Assembly (NCBI RefSeq): GCF_031157275.1
Contig: NZ_JAVIFW010000022.1
Span: forward strand, 1-64,000
Length of the DNA: 64,000 nucleotides
Origin: Streptomyces sp. LHD-70
GTDB lineage: Bacteria > Actinomycetota > Actinomycetes > Streptomycetales > Streptomycetaceae
Direction of reading: 5' to 3'
Shown: positions 34,801-41,856 of the stretch, one piece after another
Numbering within the stretch: the stretch's first letter is position 1
How the letters are laid out: each line of letters begins with the position of its first letter
Made by a program: the position numbers and the translations under genes
The notes under the pieces: model-generated
Databases searched by the model: none
The model's input: only the letters and a program-made list of their open reading frames with translations
What the model was told of the DNA's origin: nothing

Positions 34801-36115
34801 CGAGAACCGTGCGCGGCAGGGCCACCGCCTCGCCGAGATGGCCGGTGGGAAGCCCGGACTTCTCTGCCTGTGTCAGCAGCTCCCGGTGTTCGGTTCCCAG
34901 CTCGGCCAGTCGGCTGCCGAGGTGTTCGACGCCTTCGGCCAGCCGCTCCGCCGAGCCCTCCTCCGCATCGTGTGCGTTGCTCAAGGTGGTGAACGCGGCC
35001 GCGGCGGCGGTGTTCAGCGCCTCCACCGTGCCGCGGCGCTCCGAAAGTTCGCGCAAGCTTCGGTAGGCGTGACTGGCGTGCAGTGCGGCCAGGTCGGTCC
35101 GGGCGTCCTGTTCCTCCTCGCGCAGGGTCTCCAGTCGGCCCTCCGACTCCTCCTCCTGCGCTCTCAAGTCGCTCGTCCGCTGTGCGGCGTCTCCGGCCGC
35201 CCGGCGCCGCTGTGCGAGGACACCCAGCTCGTGGCTCACTCTCTGGGCGGAAGTTCGCAGGACTCCGGCCAGGTAGCCGCGGTAACTGGTGAGGAACGTG
35301 TGCAAGGCCGCGTCGGTGCGTTCCAGGCGGCCGAGTTCGTCCCGTACTGCGTCGAGGTCGTGGAGGTTGCGCGCTACCTTCTCGACCACGTCCTCGTCGA
35401 GCCCCGGCAGTGTCTCGCTCAGCAGGGAGACGAGGCCCCCGTGTTCGATACGGTCGCCGACCGTCGGGCGCCGCAGCCGGTGGAGGAGCTGGGTGAGGTT
35501 GCGGTAGCGCATTGCGTCGGTGATGCCGAACAGTTCCCGGGCCACGCGTGAGCGGTGCTGGACCGCACGGTCGGTCGTGTTGTCGGAGCCGACGATCTCC
35601 TTGAGTCGGTCGACCGGTAGCGGCTTACCGGCCTCAACCAGTTGCAGGTCCTCACCGACCCGCAGCGGGGTGACGAAGAACGTCGGCAGCGCCTTCTGCG
35701 TCGACTTCGAGCCGCGGATGGCGGCACCGAGCGTGAGGTGGCGGTGACCGCCGTCGTCGGCTGTGCCCTGGAACTCCACCCACAGGTATCCGAGACGGTT
35801 GGTCTGCTCGAACCCGTCCAGCATCAGCCAGGCGAGCGTGGTGCGGCCGGTGCCTGTCGCGTCCAGTGCCCGGGAGTCGCCGTCCAGAAGATACGGGAGC
35901 AGCATCTCCAGGGCCTTGGACTTGCCCGCGCCGTTCTTGCCACGCAGTAGCAGCCGTCCGTTCCCGAAGGAGAACTCCTGCCTGTCGTACTGCCAGACGT
36001 TCTGGATACCCGCCCGGTGCAGCCGGAAGCGGGTGCCGCTGGTTGTTGCGGGGCCGGCTGTTGTCGCAGCTCCGGAACGCGGCAGCGGAATGAGGCCACG
36101 CGCGTCGGTGGTCAT
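31859..36115 (-). CDS. jetC: Wadjet type II SMC-like ATPase JetC
   Basis: A 1,418-aa SMC/MukB-like protein of the TIGR02680 type. Walker A is GKNGAGKSK near residue 58. Long heptad-rich coiled coils flank a hinge at about residues 665-705 (FYRLVDFVDELAPTDRAGLE). The C-terminal head has the signature GLSQGEQRVLSYL (about 1304) and Walker B LILLDDAFAKVD (about 1340). JetC extrudes DNA loops and senses the size and topology of circular DNA. ATG 36115 overlaps the jetB stop. The frame and all ATPase motifs are intact, so the complex should be functional. Confidence 0.93.
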   Translation of the reverse strand: MTTDARGLIPLPRSGAATTAGPATTSGTRFRLHRAGIQNVWQYDRQEFSFGNGRLLLRGKNGAGKSKALEMLLPYLLDGDSRALDATGTGRTTLAWLMLDGFEQTNRLGYLWVEFQGTADDGGHRHLTLGAAIRGSKSTQKALPTFFVTPLRVGEDLQLVEAGKPLPVDRLKEIVGSDNTTDRAVQHRSRVARELFGITDAMRYRNLTQLLHRLRRPTVGDRIEHGGLVSLLSETLPGLDEDVVEKVARNLHDLDAVRDELGRLERTDAALHTFLTSYRGYLAGVLRTSAQRVSHELGVLAQRRRAAGDAAQRTSDLRAQEEESEGRLETLREEEQDARTDLAALHASHAYRSLRELSERRGTVEALNTAAAAAFTTLSNAHDAEEGSAERLAEGVEHLGSRLAELGTEHRELLTQAEKSGLPTGHLGEAVALPRTVLAQATENELTTPDGETRAVRHRSVARVDTVTAQEGLRSWQDQLENAEVVAKNRARMVQEVTRLISRADEARAAAAQADAERERVEGEAEEAASHLDDSRQKVAEESGAYSRQVAEWAAHTWNALGPDCPSLDAVHATVGHETSTDAPFADRTLPPDIDSQAWRTAQAALEPYGEELTGHRDALALSVNRLSEELDHLTEQKRDWEQRTDPEPPAPHHRAAARTPGSGAPFYRLVDFVDELAPTDRAGLEGALEASGVLNAWVSADGILLDPRTRDTLLQPGPALSDRPTLASALRPAPEPGCGVTAEQVEGLLATIALASTQETSAHNAVSYDGSWRLGVLSGRHDKGDTEYVGAAVRAETRRRILAELEERIAQTAQRLADIREELAAADAMRRTLTLAERDFPSARNLADAWSRTESAERTLRDLTAKATRAARLAEEARALAVSARTKSEATATAHDLPGDPAALDRVRTALTGLLGGIGHLRRAVSGTRERLGTNQADADRYGRAQEDRLAADESYRLHLAGLRTAEQDLRTREEAIGSSEEEILSREQEAKQRIANAVRGLPGAQRARDDLHDQRVRAEEDEKRLRGALADQETTVIDTGSALRAALGRPEVVLGAGLDRSLLPEYVSDDPGAGVRSRLRALRALADGVEQALGRPKGEVSDSTLLNRHTDLRDQLAGGFDAQLEEHDGIKVCRLVDDHGSHDVAAVGERIAVQAAEARGRLTEREREVFQRFLTGELGDHLSAQVITAANLVAALNDTLRTVRTSHGLGVELLWKLDEDVDADVRAAIELLRSPSSLRTRDQTEQLREVLQRRIEDARRADPSAGYAAHLRTALDYRDWFRFHTFVVEDAAPGRRRKLTGRTGLSQGEQRVLSYLVLFAAAAAHFTSLAESAPHAPRLILLDDAFAKVDEPTHGRLGRILVDLDLDFVLTSERLMGNWPEVPSLHIYECLRDPHVRGVATLHYTWNGRHRRLVSV

Positions 36116-37437
36116 AGCGGCAACTCCTCCTGAACGTCCTTGTCTTTGCCGGCTGCGGTGGCAGGGCGCACGGTGACTTGGGTGGCGTAGCGGGCTGCTG
36201 CGGCCAGCAGCACCCAGCCTTCGCCGCCGGGACGCGCGCCATGGACATCGGTCACCGTGCGTCCTTCCGACGCCTCTTCGACATATCCCTCCGGCAGTCC
36301 TTCGCCCTCGGCGCGCAGCCGGCCCGCGCGGGCCATCAGCCGCATGCGGACCAGCAGGTCCAGTACGGCCTCTCGCAGGGAGGGAAGGTCCTCCAGGTAG
36401 CCGCGTTGCCAGTTGCTGCGCTGCCCGTACTCGGCGATCAGCTCGGCGAGCACCTCGTCCACCAAGCCGTCCGGGGCAGGCACTCCGATGACGAGCGTCC
36501 CGCCGGTTGCCGGATGCCCTGGGTCCTGAGGCCGAAGCCGTTCCACGAGCCGCTCCGCCAGGAGCAGCGCGGCCTGTGCGACGGTCCCGGTGCCCGGCAG
36601 GTGCAGATCCGTGAGCTCTTCCTCGGGGTCTATCAGCGCCACGCCCTCGGCACGGATCTCCATCTCCAGGCCCAGGAGTTCGGAGAATGCCTGAGCTTCC
36701 CGGCGCTGCCGGGTGCGCAGCCAGTCACGCTCGGCGTCGGTCAGCTCGTCGAGGTGGAGGACGGGTGTCTCGACCAGCATTCGGCGCACGTAGGTGCGTG
36801 GTCCGCCGAAGCCCGGGTCCGCTGCCCGCCGGACCAGGTCGGCGCCGTCCCGTGCCTGGGAGAGCGGGCCGGCGACGACCACGCGTGCCAGCTCCCGATC
36901 TATCGTGATCAGTGCTTCTCCGCCTGACTCCTGTGCAAGCGTGGCCACATGGCCCTCGGTCTCGATGAGCACACCCCAGTCGACGAGCTGGCGCAGAGCC
37001 GCGACCAGGGTCCGTTTCGCGGCCGCCCGGCCCGTTTCCTCCAACTCGATACCGGCGTCGGCTGCGGCAGCCCTGATATCGGCGACCAGGTGTGACAGCA
37101 GCATCTGCTCGGGCGCGGTCACCAGCACGGACAGGGCCAGCGCGAGGCAGGCGTACGTGTGCGGGGTGAACGGGGTGCCGGTGGAGCGCTCCAGCCGATG
37201 CCCCGAACCCGCCCCCAGCCCCGCCTTGAACAGCCGGGCGTAGGAGCTGTCGACCAGCAGGCGGTAGCCGAGCACTTGCTGGAACCGTTTGCCGAGCCAG
37301 TCGGCGTGCCTGCGAATCAGCGGGAAGAGGTCGGCGTGGGAACCGTCCGACGCGATCAGTGGGTGGGCGAGCAGCAACCGGGCGGCGGTGCGACGCTCGG
37401 CTGCCAGGGCTACATCGTGAGTCGAAGGGAGGGTCAC
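36112..37437 (-). CDS. jetB: Wadjet type II subunit JetB (MukE-like)
   Basis: A 441-aa protein of the TIGR02678 / DUF2398 type, the MukE-like winged-helix component that binds JetA and DNA. Recognisable stretches are the N-terminal AAERRTAARLLLAHPLI and the central YVRRMLVETPVLHLDELTD. GTG 37437 overlaps the jetA stop in GTGA, and the stop overlaps the jetC ATG. Its length is usual for the family. Confidence 0.88.
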   Translation of the reverse strand: MTLPSTHDVALAAERRTAARLLLAHPLIASDGSHADLFPLIRRHADWLGKRFQQVLGYRLLVDSSYARLFKAGLGAGSGHRLERSTGTPFTPHTYACLALALSVLVTAPEQMLLSHLVADIRAAAADAGIELEETGRAAAKRTLVAALRQLVDWGVLIETEGHVATLAQESGGEALITIDRELARVVVAGPLSQARDGADLVRRAADPGFGGPRTYVRRMLVETPVLHLDELTDAERDWLRTRQRREAQAFSELLGLEMEIRAEGVALIDPEEELTDLHLPGTGTVAQAALLLAERLVERLRPQDPGHPATGGTLVIGVPAPDGLVDEVLAELIAEYGQRSNWQRGYLEDLPSLREAVLDLLVRMRLMARAGRLRAEGEGLPEGYVEEASEGRTVTDVHGARPGGEGWVLLAAAARYATQVTVRPATAAGKDKDVQEELPL

Positions 37438-39059
37438 GACACACTCGCCTCCGCTTCGCCGGCGACCGCGCCGGAGGTGCGAACGATGTCTAGCTCCAGG
37501 TCGTCCAGTAGTAGGTCGCCGTCGGCCGAGGACAGTGCTGTCCGGGTGCCTGTCGTCCGGCGAACGGTGAGACGGATACGCAGTTCGGCGTCTTCACTGC
37601 TGGCCGAGTCGAGATCGAACCCCGCCGTTCTCTCTCCGTCCGTGCCGGTGGGCTTGCTGAGCTGTGCATTTCCGAGCGCTGTGGCCAGCAGCTCCAGGAG
37701 CAGGCCGAGCGCCGCTGAGGTGAGGCGTACCTCGGCGAACCGGCCGGATGCGCTGTGCAGTTCGTCGGCTGCCGCTGCTCTGACTGCAGCCCGCTGACGG
37801 GCCGCCTCCTTCAGCAGCTGCTTCTGCGCGGAGTGGTCCTCCACCGCTGAGGCACGGCCCCGCTGAGCTCGACTGCCTCTTTCACGCAGGGCCACCGGCA
37901 CCTCGACCACCGGACCGTTCCACCAGCTTGTGTAGGCGGGCACCACCTCGTCGGTGGCCGGCGGTATGCCCAGATGGCGGGCGCCGTACAGCCCGAATGC
38001 GGCTACGGCGATGTCGTGCGCGTCCCGCGGCGCGGCTTCGTCGAACCAGCGGGCCAGCCGCAGCAGATCCTTGCGCCGAGACATCTCCCCGGTGGCCGAC
38101 CGCAGCATCCGTTTGGCGTTGGCGAGCAGCGACTGCAACGCGCGCAGGGTGGCATCGCGTAGCTGGTCGACCTGGCTGCCCTGGCCGTCGGTGTTGCTGA
38201 ACCAGCCGCGCAGGCCCTCCCAGTCCGCGAATTCGCGGCCCCGGCTGCGCTGGATCCGGACCTCCGGGCGGCTTTCGCCCTGCGCCTGCGCCGAGAGTCC
38301 GTTGAGTCCCTGTGCGTGGGAGTCCAGCCGGTCCAGCACAGCCGGGATGTGCGACCACAGGGCGTCCAACGCCGCCGAGATCCGGGGCGCTCGGAACGCC
38401 ACGTCCTCCGTGATCGCCTCGACGTAGTCCAAGAGCAGTTCCTTGAAGCCCTGGTACTCGGCGCTGTCCAGGTCGTAGCGGGACAGCACCTGGCCGAGGT
38501 ACGCGTAGAAGTCGCGTATGGAGTCCGCGAACTCGGTGAACTGCACGAACAGCGTGCTGATCCGCTCCAGTCCGTCCTGCGGCTCGACGCCGCCCGGCGC
38601 GGTCACGAGGTCGGCCAGCTCCTGTAGTCCGCGCTCGACCAGGGCCAGCAGTTCGTTGCTCACCTCGCGGGCGGCGTCGGCCTCGGTTAGGACCCCGTCG
38701 GCGTCCCGCTGGATACGTTCGCCCAGTTTCGACAGCTGGTAGCGCGAGCGGGAACGCTGGTACTCGCTGATGCTGGACGCATTCACCGTGTGGCTGCTGC
38801 GGAGCAGGTTTCCCCACTGGACCAGCTGTTCCAGTCGGACCGTGAGGGTGTCGGCATCGAGTCCCGCGGCAGAAGCGCCGGTCTGGCGCAGTTTCGCCAT
38901 GATGTCCGGGACGGCGAGATCCGCCAGCAGCGTTCCGCAGAAGATCCGCATGATCGAGACGTGCTCCAGCCGCTCGGGCGCGCTGAGGTACGTGTACGCG
39001 TTCAGCCGCCGCGCCTCCTCGTCGGCGGCCTGGCCCGCACCGGATGTTGATGCCCCCAT
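37434..39059 (-). CDS. jetA: Wadjet type II kleisin subunit JetA (MukF-like)
   Basis: A 541-aa protein of the TIGR02677 / DUF2397 type, the MukF-like kleisin bridging the SMC heads. The N-terminus contains RLNAYTYLSAPERLEHVSIM and a winged-helix region ending TVNASSISEYQRSRSRYQ. The C-terminal part carries FGLYGARHLG and coil-rich segments. ATG 39059 (MGASTSGAG) is chosen because the conserved region begins just after it; no strong ribosome binding site is seen. It is the first gene of the coupled jetABCD operon, whose promoter should lie between 39060 and 39304. Confidence 0.88.
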   Translation of the reverse strand: MGASTSGAGQAADEEARRLNAYTYLSAPERLEHVSIMRIFCGTLLADLAVPDIMAKLRQTGASAAGLDADTLTVRLEQLVQWGNLLRSSHTVNASSISEYQRSRSRYQLSKLGERIQRDADGVLTEADAAREVSNELLALVERGLQELADLVTAPGGVEPQDGLERISTLFVQFTEFADSIRDFYAYLGQVLSRYDLDSAEYQGFKELLLDYVEAITEDVAFRAPRISAALDALWSHIPAVLDRLDSHAQGLNGLSAQAQGESRPEVRIQRSRGREFADWEGLRGWFSNTDGQGSQVDQLRDATLRALQSLLANAKRMLRSATGEMSRRKDLLRLARWFDEAAPRDAHDIAVAAFGLYGARHLGIPPATDEVVPAYTSWWNGPVVEVPVALRERGSRAQRGRASAVEDHSAQKQLLKEAARQRAAVRAAAADELHSASGRFAEVRLTSAALGLLLELLATALGNAQLSKPTGTDGERTAGFDLDSASSEDAELRIRLTVRRTTGTRTALSSADGDLLLDDLELDIVRTSGAVAGEAEASVS

Positions 39060-39304
39060 GCCCGTGAGGTTACGCGGCGTATAGGGGTGCCGCCGGTTGG
39101 TGGCCGAAATTGCCACGGACGTTGCCGGGCTGCGGCGATTCCCGTGGCAGCGGCCTGTGCGGCAAGGGACGTCTCTGGCTCACCCTGGATGGCTCCTTTG
39201 GTTTCTGCGCTGAGTGGCCTTCAGGAGAATGCGGTACGTTCGGGCCGAAATCGATGAGGGCGGAAGACGGAAATTGCTCCCCGTTCTGCTTCGGGATCGG
39301 GCCG

Positions 39305-39665
39305 TCAGCTGTGCAGGGCGGCCACCGCGGTGTACAGGGCCTGCACAATGGTCACTACGGACGCCACCGCGCCGACTGCCAGGCCGAGGTCATCGAGGTT
39401 ATCCGTCAGTCGGGGTTGATCAGGGTTCGTGCTGTCGAGTTCTTCGCCGATGCGAGCGGCTGTCCGCCGGGCAAGGTCGGGGTTACTGAGTTCTGCGGTG
39501 TGCTCGTCCAGCGCGGAGGTCAGCTCGGCCAGTTTCGCTTGGGCCGTTGCCAGGTGGTGGTCGGTGTCACGAGAAGTGCCGCCGATATGGACTTGCCGTT
39601 GGTCTCCGCCGACCCGCTGCGGGCGCGCGCGTCGGATGAGAATCCCACGGTTGCCATCGGAAGAG
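39305..39665 (-). pseudogene. Small coiled-coil/membrane gene with broken start, upstream of jetA
   Basis: An open minus-strand frame ends at 39305 with QAKLAELTSALDEHTAELSN, then ARIGEELDSTN, and a hydrophobic tail LGLAVGAVASVVTIVQALYT. It looks like a real small protein with a coiled coil and C-terminal membrane helix, resembling DUF5955-type streptomycete proteins. No start codon exists in this frame. The plausible ATG (about 39655) lies in another frame, so a frameshift has probably broken it. Confidence 0.45.
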
Positions 39666-39706
39666 CGGGGGCGCGTTGGTCGGTAGCCTGGGTCGCCCTA
39701 ACGGAG

Positions 39707-39766
39707 TTTGGCGGACACCAACAAGGACAACCCTGACCGTCAGGTTCGGTTGAGTTTCCTTGGATA
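39707..39766 (+). repeat. Candidate attachment site, copy B (yjbQ 3' end)
   Basis: This 60-bp segment would encode ADTNKDNPDRQVRLSFLG, against VDTNRDNADRRVRLSFLG at the end of YjbQ. The flanks on both sides are shared with copy C, not with yjbQ: CCTGGGT-GCCCTAACGGAG upstream and about 45 bp downstream. A perfect 11-bp inverted repeat follows at 39810-39820 and 39841-39851. Confidence 0.65.
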
Positions 39767-40389
39767 GGGCTCCGGCTCAGTTCGGACTGTAGGCGGCAAG
39801 TCCGGCCGCGCCAACTGTCGGCAGGGTGTGGCGGCCCTGTCGACAGTTGGCAGGTTCATCGTCTGCTGGCGATGCTCGACTTGGTGCCCTGTTACCTGTA
39901 GATATATCCCGAATCTAATGCCGAGTTGGTCCGGGCCTGGTCCACAGAAGTGCTGGATCGTGCGGCTTACGAGGGCGTGAACGACCTGGCCAGGACCTGC
40001 CTGTCGGCCGTGAGGCTGCTTCGCTGGCGGGCGGTGCCGGCGGGAAGCCCTGTGGTTCGTCGATGGCCACCAACGCCGGGTCGGGTGCGCAGGTGCTGCT
40101 TGGAGGGAACCTGTAGCCGACGGATTATGAGTCCGCTGCTCGAACTGGCTGAGCTCCTCACCGCGTATGTACGAACGCATTGGTGTGCGTTGCCGACAGC
40201 CGTAGAGCAATGGTCCTCCCGCGCCCGGTCCGAGAACTGCGCGGGGACGCGGACCGCCAGGCGCCGTCGGCTGCGAGGGTGGGCGATTTCCCGGATCGCC
40301 ATGCGGTGCGGGCCGCCGCCTCGGTGGTGAAGGCGCCTTCGCGCAGGGTGTATGTCGAGAAGTCCGTGGGCGGCGCGGGGCGGTGTGAC
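39767..40389. other. Non-coding stretch after attachment copy B
   Basis: Apart from the 11-bp inverted repeat just after the attachment copy, no supported gene or structure is found. The right part may contain decayed N-terminal sequence of the FAH-family remnant. Confidence 0.45.
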
Positions 40390-40700
40390 TGAGCAATGGC
40401 GTGTGGGGCCGACGTTCTACATTCACCGATCCTCACGCGGTGTTGGGCCGGACGACGAGATTCCGGTCCCGAACTGGCTCAGCCGGTCTCGACTTCGAAC
40501 TCGAAGTGGCCGCGGTCATCGGTCGCGAGGGCTGTGACCTCAACCCCGGACGGGCACGGGAGCACATCGTCGGATACACAGTCTTCAACGACTGGCCGGC
40601 CCGCGACGCCCAATCGGCAGTGATGAAGGTCGGGCTCGGGCGATGCAAGGGAAAGGGAACGGCGCTACGCGTCACGGTGGACCCGCGTGGTACCAGGTGA
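40390..40700 (+). pseudogene. Fragment of a fumarylacetoacetate hydrolase (FAH) family gene
   Basis: One frame reads LDFELEVAAVIGREGCDLNP, HIVGYTVFNDWPARDAQ and MKVGLGRCKGKG, the metal-binding core of FAH proteins (xFELExAVVIG..., YTxFNDWSARD, GPxKGKDF). An adjacent frame holds the preceding VGPTFYI and GPDDEIPVP pieces. The N- and C-terminal parts are missing and at least one frameshift is present. Confidence 0.7.
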
Positions 40701-40875
40701 CGTCCTCGGCTCCAGCCCGTGCGGCAAAGGTGGTTGCCTCGTGGAACTCTGGGGTGTGCGGGGAGAATAGAACTCGCCGTCGCTGAAGGCCGGCCAGACC
40801 GCGCCGCTCGTCATGTCGGGCTGCCGGCTGGGGCGTGGGTGCACCCCGGAGAGCTTGTTGGAGCGGTGTCCGAGG

Positions 40876-41676
40876 TCATGGCGCGGCTGGACCGTTGCCG
40901 ACCGTGGACATCGTGCTTCCCGGAGGTCTGTCGTCGGAGGTTCGGGGGAGGGGGACATGTCTCACGAGGGGTTCTGGTTCACGGACGCCGGCGAGGCGGG
41001 CGAAGCCGATTGCGTAGTCGTGGATGGCGTGCTGTACCCGCTGGAGTTCGGCCCGGCAGGCGGCGTTGTCCGGCCAGTCGGATTCCGGGCTGTCGGGGTG
41101 CGCCCTCTCGAACTCCCGCAGCCGTGGGTGCCATTGGGACAGGAACGGCCTCAACTCCCGGTTCAGCATGGTGATCGCGAGGTACTCCACCGTCTGCCCG
41201 CCCGGGACCGGAGCGGAGGGGCGGGCGGCCGCCAGCGTCTCCCGCGCGGTGGCGAACAGCCCGTACATCGAGGTGAGTGCCTCCCGGACAACGCCTTCGT
41301 CGCCGGTCAGTGGCTGCGTCGAGACCCGGGTCACGGTCTCGACGAACATGCGCCACGCGACCTGACGGGAGTCGTTGTTGACGGCGAAGGTGAGCTCGCT
41401 CAGCTGTGGGATCGTGACCTTCACCTCGGTGAGCCGGGCGAGCCGCCGGTACCACTGCACCGCGAGGACGGTCACAGCGCCCACCACACCGCCCGCCACG
41501 ACGAAGAGGGTGCGGCTGGTCACTTGCGTGAGGCTGAAGGCTCCGAGGCCCGCGAGTGAGCCGACGGCCGTTGCCGCGACGAGCCGGGCGATCAGGCTGC
41601 CGCGGCTCTGCCAACGGGGTCCCTGTCCAGCACTGGGACGGCCCAACTGTCCACTCATCCGCCCGTTCGCCCCCAT
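40876..41676 (-). CDS. Unrecognised two-TM membrane protein divergent from the TIR-WD40 gene
   Basis: A 266-aa protein. Two hydrophobic segments, LVAATAVGSLAGLGAFSL and TLFVVAGGVVGAVTVLAV (about residues 30-75), are followed by a ~190-residue soluble domain rich in helices, including LREFERAHPDSPESDWPDN and CRAELQRVQHAIHDYAIG. I do not recognise a family. ATG 41676 has GAGG ten bases upstream; ATG 41658 and GTG 41721 are alternatives. It shares a 181-bp divergent promoter region with the TIR gene, suggesting co-regulation and possibly a joint membrane-based function. Confidence 0.72.
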   Translation of the reverse strand: MGANGRMSGQLGRPSAGQGPRWQSRGSLIARLVAATAVGSLAGLGAFSLTQVTSRTLFVVAGGVVGAVTVLAVQWYRRLARLTEVKVTIPQLSELTFAVNNDSRQVAWRMFVETVTRVSTQPLTGDEGVVREALTSMYGLFATARETLAAARPSAPVPGGQTVEYLAITMLNRELRPFLSQWHPRLREFERAHPDSPESDWPDNAACRAELQRVQHAIHDYAIGFARLAGVREPEPLVRHVPLPRTSDDRPPGSTMSTVGNGPAAP

Positions 41677-41856
41677 AGTTCGCACGCCTCGCCAGTCCGG
41701 TTGAGACGAAAGCACCGTCACAGTCGACCACTAGAGTAGCCAGCCGCGAAGCTGGAATGATCACCGATCGGCGCTTCAATGGGCGTGGTGCGCATGGGAG
41801 TTGGCGCGGTGCATCGATGACGATGGGAGCGTCGGGAAGAGGAGACGGGGGACGTC

